From: Bacteroidales bacterium
Lineage (GTDB): Bacteria > Bacteroidota > Bacteroidia > Bacteroidales > VadinHA17
Assembly: GCA_003155705.1 (NCBI GenBank)
Contig: PMEC01000037.1
Location: 9,823 to 15,455 of the forward strand
Direction: 5' to 3'
DNA: 5,633 nucleotides
In this document: in pieces, positions 1-5,633 of the stretch
Layout: each line of letters opens with the position of its first letter
Numbering within the stretch: the first letter of the stretch is position 1
Notes under the pieces: model-generated
The model's input: the letters and a program-made list of their open reading frames with translations, nothing else
What the model was told of the DNA's origin: nothing
Databases searched by the model: none
Translations under genes and position numbers: made by a program

Positions 1-34
1 CTCACCCTAAATCCCTCTCCCAAGGGAGAGGGAC
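1..34. repeat. REP-like GC-rich palindrome, left unit
   Basis: Positions 12-21 (TCCCTCTCCC) are exactly complementary to 24-33 (GGGAGAGGGA). In a folded strand this gives a 9-bp stem (12-20 with 25-33) closed by the four-base loop CAAG. The stem is preceded by CTCACCC at 1-7, and related sequence may continue left of the window. No T-run follows the stem on either strand, so it does not look like a simple intrinsic terminator. Pyrimidine-rich arms of this kind beside a short CTCA flank resemble dispersed intergenic repeats seen in many bacterial genomes; the assignment to a repeat family is inference, since only this pair is visible. Confidence 0.65.
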
Positions 35-61
35 TTAACTGAATGATTATCTTAATCTTAC

Positions 62-93
62 ACCCCTTCTCCCCTGGGAGAAGGGGCTGAGGG
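62..93. repeat. REP-like GC-rich palindrome, right unit in inverted orientation
   Basis: Positions 63-73 (CCCCTTCTCCC) are exactly complementary to 76-86 (GGGAGAAGGGG). Folded, this is a 10-bp stem with the four-base loop CCTG. The flank TGAG at 88-91 is the complement of the CTCA at 1-4, and a GGG next to the stem mirrors the CCC at 5-7, so this unit reads as a diverged copy of the left unit on the opposite strand. The 29-bp AT-rich spacer between the stems (34-62) contains a small GATTA/TAATC symmetry near its centre. This tail-to-tail arrangement is typical of paired REP elements (BIMEs). Confidence 0.62.
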
Positions 94-171
94 AAGAGGT
101 AGATACAATTGGAAGAAGAGGCCGGATAATGCTTTCTTGCAGAATGAAAGTAAGGGAAGAGCCAATCCCAC

Positions 172-203
172 ATTGTAAAACAGAAGATTTTGAATTACTT
201 TTG
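172..203 (+). promoter_or_regulatory. Candidate Bacteroidetes-type promoter for glyQS
   Basis: TACTTTTG at 196-203 fits the Bacteroidetes -7 consensus TAnnTTTG at every fixed position. ATTG at 172-175 matches three of four bases of the -33 consensus TTTG, and the 20-bp spacer is close to the usual distance. Transcription would start around position 208-212, leaving a leader of roughly 25 bases before the ATG at 234. That leader is A/T-rich with no clear Shine-Dalgarno sequence, as is common in this phylum. No T-box, riboswitch or attenuator structure is visible in it. The promoter would also serve the downstream glycosyltransferase at 1786. Confidence 0.55.
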
Positions 204-233
204 CCTTCCGTTCAGAATTAAACTAAAGTTATT

Positions 234-1784
234 ATGGCTCAGGAAGATGTTTTCAAAAAACTTATTGCTCATTGCAAAGAATACGGATATGTTTTTCCTT
301 CAAGTGAAATATATGATGGTCTGAGTGCCGTATATGATTATGGTCAGTACGGGGTAGAGCTTAAAAACAACATTAAGAAATACTGGTGGGATAGCATGGT
401 TCTGTTGCATGATAATATTGTAGGACTTGATTCTGCTATATTCATGCACCCGACAATATGGAAGGCATCAGGGCATGTTGATGCTTTTAATGATCCGCTC
501 ATCGACAATAAAGATTCAAAGAAAAGGTACCGTGCTGATGTTCTTATCGAAGAGCATCTTGCAAAAATTGAAGAGAAGATTAATAAGGAAGTTGACAAGG
601 CAAAAGAGAGATTTGGTGAGGCATTTGATGAAAAAAAATTCAGGGAGACAAATCCCCGGGTTATTGCAAACCAGTCAAAGATTGATGAGATTCATTCGCG
701 GTTTAAAAAGGCTCTGAACGAAACAAATCTCGTTGAATTGAGACAGATTATAATTGATAATGAAATTGTCTGTCCGGTTTCCGGGACCCGAAACTGGACT
801 GATGTCAGGCAGTTCAACCTGATGTTTGCCACTGAAATAGGTTCTACCTCCGATGGGGCTATGAAAATATATCTCAGGCCAGAGACAGCCCAGGGGATAT
901 TTGTAAATTTTCTGAATGTTCAGAAAACGGGGAGAATGAAAGTACCCTTCGGGATTGCTCAGATCGGAAAAGCATTCCGAAATGAAATCGTTGCCAGACA
1001 ATTTATCTTCAGAATGCGTGAATTTGAACAGATGGAGATGCAGTATTTTGTTCAGCCGGGAACGGAGCTTGAATGGTTCAGACACTGGAAAGAGATAAGG
1101 ATGAAATGGCACCAGGCACTTGGTTTCGGAGCTGAAAACTACAGGTTCCATGATCATGATAAACTTGCCCATTATGCAAATGCTGCCTGTGATATAGAAT
1201 TTAAATTTCCATTTGGTTTTAAAGAGGTTGAAGGAATTCATTCGCGTACGGATTTCGATCTCAAGCAACATCAGGAATATAGTGGCAAAAAGTTGCAGTA
1301 TTTTGATCCTGACAGAAATGAATCATATGTTCCTTTTGTGATTGAAACATCGATTGGAGTCGACAGGATGTTCCTCCAGGTCATTTCAGCTGCCTATTTT
1401 GAAGAGGAATTGAAGAAAGAGGATGGTTCCACGGATATCAGAGTAGTTCTGAGATTACCCTCATTTCTTGCCCCGGTAAAACTGGCAGTTATGCCACTGG
1501 TTAAAAAAGACGGACTTCCGGAGATTGCAGTAAAGATTGTGAATGAGCTTAAGTTTGATTTCAACTGCCAATATGATGATAAAGATTCTATCGGGAGGCG
1601 CTACAGACGGCAGGATGCGATCGGAACTCCATATTGCATAACTATCGATCACCAGACACCAACAGACAATACTGTTACAATCAGGTATCGTGACACGATG
1701 GAGCAGGAACGTGTTACAATTGAACGGCTGAAAGATATTATTGCTGAAAAAGTCAATATCAGAACCTTGCTTAAAATGCTCTAA
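234..1784 (+). CDS. glyQS: Glycine--tRNA ligase (class II, single-chain type)
   Basis: This enzyme charges tRNA-Gly with glycine in the cytoplasm, using ATP through a glycyl-adenylate. It is the 516-residue single-chain homodimeric type, not the two-subunit GlyQ/GlyS type, and the length is normal for Bacteroidetes. Visible landmarks are the motif 1 region YGQYGVELKNNI (36-47), FNLMFATEIG (194-203), the GlyRS signature LRPETAQGIF (214-223), motif 2 starting FRNEI (248-252) and ending in MREFEQ (261-266), EGIHSRTDFDL (333-343), and motif 3 ETSIGVDRMF (371-380) with its ATP-binding arginine. The anticodon-binding domain runs from about residue 408 to the end and includes DAIGTPYCITID (461-472). 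A charged helical insertion lies at about 100-165. The ATG at 234 is chosen because MAQEDVFKKL leads directly into the conserved N-terminus and a promoter candidate sits just upstream. The gene appears intact, and its stop is one base before the next gene's ATG. Confidence 0.97.
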   Translation: MAQEDVFKKLIAHCKEYGYVFPSSEIYDGLSAVYDYGQYGVELKNNIKKYWWDSMVLLHDNIVGLDSAIFMHPTIWKASGHVDAFNDPLIDNKDSKKRYRADVLIEEHLAKIEEKINKEVDKAKERFGEAFDEKKFRETNPRVIANQSKIDEIHSRFKKALNETNLVELRQIIIDNEIVCPVSGTRNWTDVRQFNLMFATEIGSTSDGAMKIYLRPETAQGIFVNFLNVQKTGRMKVPFGIAQIGKAFRNEIVARQFIFRMREFEQMEMQYFVQPGTELEWFRHWKEIRMKWHQALGFGAENYRFHDHDKLAHYANAACDIEFKFPFGFKEVEGIHSRTDFDLKQHQEYSGKKLQYFDPDRNESYVPFVIETSIGVDRMFLQVISAAYFEEELKKEDGSTDIRVVLRLPSFLAPVKLAVMPLVKKDGLPEIAVKIVNELKFDFNCQYDDKDSIGRRYRRQDAIGTPYCITIDHQTPTDNTVTIRYRDTMEQERVTIERLKDIIAEKVNIRTLLKML

Positions 1785-1785
1785 A

Positions 1786-3057
1786 ATGGATAAGGTTCTT
1801 ATAATCACATACTACTGGCCGCCTGGTTCCGGAGCCGGGGTCCAACGCTGGTTGAAGTTTGCGAAATACCTGCCTTCGTTCGGTATTGAACCTGTAATCC
1901 TGACCGTTGATACTGAATATGCTGCTTATCCGGCAACCGACAATTCACTGGAAAGGGAAATATCTTCCGAACTAAAAATTTATAAAACCAGGGCAACAGA
2001 TTATTTCCGGATTTATAATTATGATAAGAAAAAAATACCCTCTGCAGGTTTTGCTGTTAACGCCGGGAAAGGTATAAAAGATAAAATAATGCGGTTCATC
2101 CGCGGTAATTTATTTATTCCTGATCCACGAAAAGGATGGAATAAATATGCTTTCAGGAAGGCATGTGATATCATCCTAAATGATAGTATCAAGCATATAA
2201 TTACAACCAGCCCGCCACATTCAACTCAGCTGATAGGGTTGAAGCTAAAGAAAAAGTTCCCCGATATTAAGTGGATTGCTGATCTTCGGGATCCATGGAC
2301 AGATATTTACTATTACGATCAGTTCTATCCTACTTTCATTTCAAAAATGATTGACAGGTCATTTGAGATTGAGGTACTCAAATCAGCTGATAAGATAATA
2401 ACTGTCGGAAAATCACTGAGGGATCTTTTTATAAACAAACTCCCCGGGATTGAGAAAAAAACTGAAGTGATAACAAATGGTTTTGACGAAGATGATTTCA
2501 GGGAGTTGAAGGCAACAAATCCTGAAACACTCACAATATCATATATAGGCACTCTCTCAGATGCTTATCCAATAGGCGGATTTCTTGATGCCCTTCAAAG
2601 CCTCCTTGCAAAAAACATTGATTTTAATCTGAAATTTGTCGGGACAGTCTCTCCAAAGCAAAAGGAACTGGTCCTTTCCGGAACTGCAAAATCATCAGTT
2701 GATTTCATCCCTTATGTTGATCATACTATAGCAATAAATTATATGCTCGGGACAACTGTCCTGTTGCTGATTATACCTGATCATCAGAGCAATAAAAGTA
2801 TTATCACGGGGAAGCTTTTTGAGTATATCGCATCAGGCAAACCTGTTTTATGCATTGGACCGACAGATGGAGATGCCGCAGAGATTATTAAAGATGCAGG
2901 AAATGGCAGTACTTTTAAATATAACGATTCATCGGGGATCAGGGATTTTCTAAGCGCAATTATTGACAATCCTCTAATTAGAGAGGAACATAATATTTCT
3001 TCATACAGCAGAAAAAATCTGACTTCAAAACTGGTGACAATCCTTAAAGAAATTTAG
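1786..3057 (+). CDS. Glycosyltransferase, GT-B fold, family 4-like
   Basis: This is a predicted cytoplasmic or membrane-associated glycosyltransferase of 423 residues that would move a sugar from a nucleotide-sugar donor to a glycan or lipid acceptor; neither substrate can be read from the sequence. The N-terminal domain opens with a Rossmann strand and glycine-rich loop, VLIITYYWPPGSGAGVQRW (4-22), followed by TTSPPHS (140-146) and WIADLRDPWTD (163-173). The C-terminal domain begins near VITNGFDEDDF (228-238) and includes SYIGTLSDAYP (252-262) and the donor-site segment GKLFEYIASGKPVLCIGP (342-359). The usual E-x7-E pair of family 4 is incomplete: Glu346 is present but the position eight residues earlier is Ser338. 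The ATG at 1786 is preferred over an in-frame TTG at 1741, which would add 15 residues (starting MLKKSISEP) inside the glyQS coding region ahead of the usual start of the fold. With only one base between it and glyQS, it is very likely translated from the same message, perhaps by coupling. There is no obvious ribosome binding site. Confidence 0.88.
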   Translation: MDKVLIITYYWPPGSGAGVQRWLKFAKYLPSFGIEPVILTVDTEYAAYPATDNSLEREISSELKIYKTRATDYFRIYNYDKKKIPSAGFAVNAGKGIKDKIMRFIRGNLFIPDPRKGWNKYAFRKACDIILNDSIKHIITTSPPHSTQLIGLKLKKKFPDIKWIADLRDPWTDIYYYDQFYPTFISKMIDRSFEIEVLKSADKIITVGKSLRDLFINKLPGIEKKTEVITNGFDEDDFRELKATNPETLTISYIGTLSDAYPIGGFLDALQSLLAKNIDFNLKFVGTVSPKQKELVLSGTAKSSVDFIPYVDHTIAINYMLGTTVLLLIIPDHQSNKSIITGKLFEYIASGKPVLCIGPTDGDAAEIIKDAGNGSTFKYNDSSGIRDFLSAIIDNPLIREEHNISSYSRKNLTSKLVTILKEI

Positions 3058-3072
3058 AGAATAAATCACCAG
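3031..3072. terminator. Weak inverted repeat at the convergent gene junction, possible bidirectional stop
   Basis: CTGGTGA at 3031-3037 and TCACCAG at 3066-3072 are exact inverted complements separated by 28 bases. The repeat straddles both stop codons: TAG at 3055-3057 on the plus strand and the complement of TGA at 3066-3068 on the minus strand. It is the only symmetry I see where the two convergent transcripts must end. The stem is short, the loop is long and there is no clear T-run, so a functional terminator is doubtful and a chance repeat is quite possible. Confidence 0.2.
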
Positions 3073-4541
3073 GGCCTGTAATTACTAAAGATCTTTCCAA
3101 TACCTTCCCTCAGACGCAATAATTCTATTTTCTCAAAAAAATTAAGTTTGTACAATACCAGCGGGAAAACTGCTAAGAGCAATAATCTCAAAGGTGTGGC
3201 AAGGAAGATATTAAGCGATGAGGTAAGCTGATTTCCAAAAAAGAGCGCTATTGCCAGGGTATATATCATCAGTATTTTAAACCATTCAAATCCGACTTTT
3301 AATTGTTTCCCGGAAGTAATTGTAAGAATTGCTGTATAAATGATCTGGGAGATTAATGTTGAATAAGCTGCGCCCATCATTCCCCATATCGGAATGAAAA
3401 AGTAATTCATAATTATATTCAGAACGACTGCTGCAAGAGATGGGATCAGGAAGAGATGCATTTTGTTTTTTAAGAAAAGTCCGATGCCTACAAAATAATT
3501 CATACCCATTACCATGAAGCTGAGAGTCAGAATCGGTACTACTGCAAACCCATCAAAATAATCCTTATTCTTCGCCATCAGGGCAAGCAAATCTTTATAG
3601 AAAAATAGGAATGCGAGAATTATAAACGCAATGAGAAAACAATAGTAAGTGAGCATTTTTCGATAATATCTCGAATTATTTTCCTCCTTTTCCTTACTGA
3701 ATACCGAAGGCATAAAACTCATACCTACGGTCGCAACAAAAATGAGATTAATGAAATTTGCGATCTTAAATCCGAAAGAATATTTTCCGGTCTCTATGTC
3801 AGTGCTTAACCAGTTCAGCATATATCTGTCGTTCATCTGAAAAATAAGATATCCGATATTGCCTGCAATTGCCGGTAAACCGAATTTAATTGACAGCCAT
3901 AAAAGTGAAATATCCCATTTGAATTTTAATCGGGGAATGATAACAAAAAGAAGCATGATTAAAGCTGTTGTTGCTCCACCGGTAAGCCTGGCAAAAAGAA
4001 TTCCCTTAATTCCAAGGGACAGACTTTTTACGAAATAAATTGTCAGCAGGAAACTCAGGACCAGTTTGAACACATTAAGCAGGATATACCTGACCGGTTT
4101 TTCTTCGAACTGGAGTATCTGGAACGGTAAAGTACATAAGATCTCTGCAACAACGATCCAGAACATAATCCTGAGATTTTCTGTTTGTGAAACATTTTCA
4201 AAAAACAGAATTGAGACCTGTGATGAAAAGATAAGGAACGGAATGATTAAAATAAGTGTAATTACAACATTTCCTGTGTAGTTATTAAACAGGAATGTTC
4301 CATAATTATTTTTTTCCTTTTCAATAAAAAAATAGCGCTGATGACCAGAAAAAATACCAAAATGCAGAATTGAAGTAAGGAACAGAATGGTAATTTCCAT
4401 TACAGCAAGGTTGCCGAAATCACCAATCGGAATAAATCTGAAATAAAGTGGTATCAGAATAAATCCCAGCATCTTGTTCAGGATATTTCCGAAACCGTAA
4501 ATTGCAGTCTGCTTTCCTAATTTTCTTAATTGCCCCAGCAT
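3066..4541 (-). CDS. Polysaccharide flippase, Wzx-type (MOP superfamily)
   Basis: This 491-residue integral inner-membrane protein probably flips undecaprenyl-pyrophosphate-linked oligosaccharide from the cytoplasmic to the periplasmic face. I count about 14 hydrophobic segments, roughly at residues 14-34, 43-65, 90-112, 124-144, 150-171, 178-202, 214-234, 256-280, 298-318, 332-356, 362-383, 386-408, 420-437 and 448-466, the usual number for this family. The N-terminus has the family pattern: a short amphipathic lead, then GNILNKMLGFILIPLYFRF (18-36) and a following DFGNLAV (41-47). A charged loop KEKEENNSRYYRK (283-295) separates the two halves. Length is typical. The start is ATG at 4541, with an A-rich AAAGAA directly ahead of it. 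It lies 12 bases after the stop of the upstream glycosyltransferase on the same strand, so the two are probably one operon. The transported glycan cannot be inferred. The name wzx is withheld because O-antigen, capsule and exopolysaccharide members of this family are hard to tell apart. Confidence 0.9.
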   Translation of the reverse strand: MLGQLRKLGKQTAIYGFGNILNKMLGFILIPLYFRFIPIGDFGNLAVMEITILFLTSILHFGIFSGHQRYFFIEKEKNNYGTFLFNNYTGNVVITLILIIPFLIFSSQVSILFFENVSQTENLRIMFWIVVAEILCTLPFQILQFEEKPVRYILLNVFKLVLSFLLTIYFVKSLSLGIKGILFARLTGGATTALIMLLFVIIPRLKFKWDISLLWLSIKFGLPAIAGNIGYLIFQMNDRYMLNWLSTDIETGKYSFGFKIANFINLIFVATVGMSFMPSVFSKEKEENNSRYYRKMLTYYCFLIAFIILAFLFFYKDLLALMAKNKDYFDGFAVVPILTLSFMVMGMNYFVGIGLFLKNKMHLFLIPSLAAVVLNIIMNYFFIPIWGMMGAAYSTLISQIIYTAILTITSGKQLKVGFEWFKILMIYTLAIALFFGNQLTSSLNIFLATPLRLLLLAVFPLVLYKLNFFEKIELLRLREGIGKIFSNYRPW

Positions 4542-4553
4542 TTCTTTACGACA

Positions 4554-5633
4554 TCAGTTCAGTAAAAAATCTCGGTATTGCTTTACCATAATCTGCTCGT
4601 TGAATTTAGCAATCTTCCTTCGACTATTTTCAAAAACATAATTGCGAAAATTTTCATCGAAACACATTTTCTCCATTGCGGTTGCCAGCTCTTCCCGGTT
4701 ATTCATCTCACAAAGCAATCCATCCTCATTATTCAAAATAATCTCTGAAGGGCCTGTCGGACAATTAGTTGAAACCGCATGTCCGTTTATGTACATGGCT
4801 TCGAGGAGAGAGTTTGGAAAACCTTCCCAGCTAGATGAAAGAACGTAGCAGGAAGCAAATTTCATGAACTTGTACGGATTTTCACAATATCCGGCCATAT
4901 AGATTGCATCGTGGAGCTTTAATCTCGTTATGAGTTCATTTATTTCATTCATCATCTCCCCTTTTCCAAGGATGATCAGCCTTGTACCTTCATGCCTGGA
5001 ATATAAAACTGAAAAGCTTTCAATGAGCAAAGGGTAGTTCTTGGCCCTGTTGAGACTCCCTACGGCCAATATATATTTTAAATCTTTATCTATCTTGAAT
5101 TCAGTAACCTGCTCGTTTTTTAACTTATCCAGAAGAGGGAAATACAACCCATTAAAGATTGTGTTTATTTTTTCATCTGGTACACCGAAATCAGAAGCAA
5201 TAGCCGCTTTGCTCTCTTTTGAAACGGCGATTATTGATGTTGCTTTTCTATATGCCTTGTGCAAGAGCCAATTCCATATCTTATGTTTGAATGAGTGTGT
5301 CAGGTAAAGACGATGATTCGATCTTTCTGAAAATATTAATGGGGTACTGAGTCCGATCTGAGAAAGATATGTCACAATATTCGGATAATACAGGAACGAT
5401 AAAATTTTGTCGGGTGATGTTTTCTTTATTATTCTCCGGAGCCTGATAGCAAACGAAAAAGTGTTTCCATGTTCTGCATTAATACAATGATATTCCAATC
5501 CCGGGAGTGATAATAATTCGTTAAGATATCTGCCTTTGCGATAGAACGTTACAAGTACAATGTCAAACTCATTATGAAGGTTAATTACCAATCTGGATAA
5601 TATTTTTTCAGCACCTCCTCCTTCAAGGCTCAG
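4554..5633 (-). CDS. Glycosyltransferase family 4, 5' end beyond the window (partial)
   Basis: This is a retaining GT-B glycosyltransferase, probably adding one sugar to a lipid-linked surface glycan at the inner face of the cytoplasmic membrane. The frame is open to the window edge, giving 359 visible residues that begin LSLEGGGAEKILSRL. This Gly-Gly-Ala-Glu segment is the conserved first loop of the family, so only a short N-terminal stretch is missing. Numbering from the first visible residue, other landmarks are SERSNHR (102-108), VSKESK (137-142), IFNG (159-162) at the domain junction, AVGSLNRAKNYPLLIESF (190-207) for the start of the C-terminal domain, ILGKGEM (221-227), AGYCENPYKFM (247-257), and SSSWEGFPNSLLEAM (266-280), which carries the full E-x7-E pair (Glu270 and Glu278). 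CPTGPSEII (291-299) follows. The pattern resembles GalNAc/hexose transferases such as PglJ or WabH, but donor and linkage are not determinable here. The in-frame TTG at 5591 is not the start. The gene is followed after 12 bases by the flippase. Confidence 0.9.
   Translation of the reverse strand: MSLEGGGAEKILSRLVINLHNEFDIVLVTFYRKGRYLNELLSLPGLEYHCINAEHGNTFSFAIRLRRIIKKTSPDKILSFLYYPNIVTYLSQIGLSTPLIFSERSNHRLYLTHSFKHKIWNWLLHKAYRKATSIIAVSKESKAAIASDFGVPDEKINTIFNGLYFPLLDKLKNEQVTEFKIDKDLKYILAVGSLNRAKNYPLLIESFSVLYSRHEGTRLIILGKGEMMNEINELITRLKLHDAIYMAGYCENPYKFMKFASCYVLSSSWEGFPNSLLEAMYINGHAVSTNCPTGPSEIILNNEDGLLCEMNNREELATAMEKMCFDENFRNYVFENSRRKIAKFNEQIMVKQYRDFLLN

Noticed and set aside
12..86. The two palindromes as a CRISPR array or as tandem terminators.
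   Set aside because: There are only two units, inverted, not direct, with diverged arms, and no T-run follows either stem on either strand.
129..221. A 30-codon open frame (MLSCRMKVREEP...) ahead of glyQS, considered as a leader peptide.
   Set aside because: It overlaps the candidate promoter, ends only 12 bases before glyQS, has no ribosome binding site, and shows no run of glycine codons that would suggest attenuation.
94..233. T-box or riboswitch in the glyQS leader.
   Set aside because: No T-box signature, specifier stem or terminator/antiterminator pair is visible, and the leader after the likely promoter is only about 25 bases.
675..1271. A 198-codon open frame on the minus strand inside glyQS.
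   Set aside because: It lies wholly antisense to well-conserved synthetase motifs, its translation shows no recognisable domain, and it is best explained as a shadow of the coding sequence.
1550..1557. TAAGTTTG inside glyQS, matching the TAnnTTTG promoter consensus, as an internal promoter for the glycosyltransferase.
   Set aside because: It is inside conserved coding sequence over 220 bases from the gene start, the best upstream ATTG is at a 22-bp spacing, and such an AT-rich octamer is expected by chance.
1741..1785. An in-frame TTG start that would lengthen the first glycosyltransferase by 15 residues.
   Set aside because: The added residues overlap glyQS in another frame and precede the point where family members begin; the ATG at 1786 leads directly into the first beta strand.

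Overview
The window looks like chromosomal DNA from a member of the Bacteroidota. Three things point that way. The single-chain class II glycyl-tRNA synthetase closely resembles the Bacteroidetes form. A match to the Bacteroidetes primary-sigma promoter (TTTG, about 20 bp, TAnnTTTG) lies just ahead of it. Gene starts have A-rich leaders without a Shine-Dalgarno sequence. This assignment is inference from composition and motifs; no database search was possible.

Layout. Positions 1-93 hold two GC-rich near-perfect palindromes in opposite orientation, a REP/BIME-like intergenic repeat pair. A short leader with a good promoter candidate (172-203) leads into glyQS (234-1784, +). One base after its stop begins a GT-B fold, family 4-like glycosyltransferase (1786-3057, +). 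This operon converges, with only 8 bp between stop codons, on a minus-strand pair: a Wzx-type polysaccharide flippase (3066-4541) and, upstream of it, a second family 4-like glycosyltransferase (4554 to beyond 5633). The latter is cut by the right edge of the window, so its true start is not visible.

How the genes fit together. Two glycosyltransferases and a MOP-superfamily flippase are the usual parts of a lipid-linked surface glycan pathway (O-antigen, capsule or exopolysaccharide). Cytoplasmic transferases build an oligosaccharide on undecaprenyl pyrophosphate and the flippase moves it across the inner membrane. No polymerase, ligase, initiating transferase or sugar-nucleotide synthesis gene is in view, so the window is probably the edge of a larger locus continuing to the right. 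The synthetase is a housekeeping gene that shares a transcript with one of the transferases.

I found no evidence of a new biological system, mobile element, CRISPR array, toxin-antitoxin pair or RNA gene. The points most worth a second look are the inverted repeat pair, the misleading TTG start of the right-hand transferase, the synthetase-transferase coupling and the terminator-poor convergent junction.
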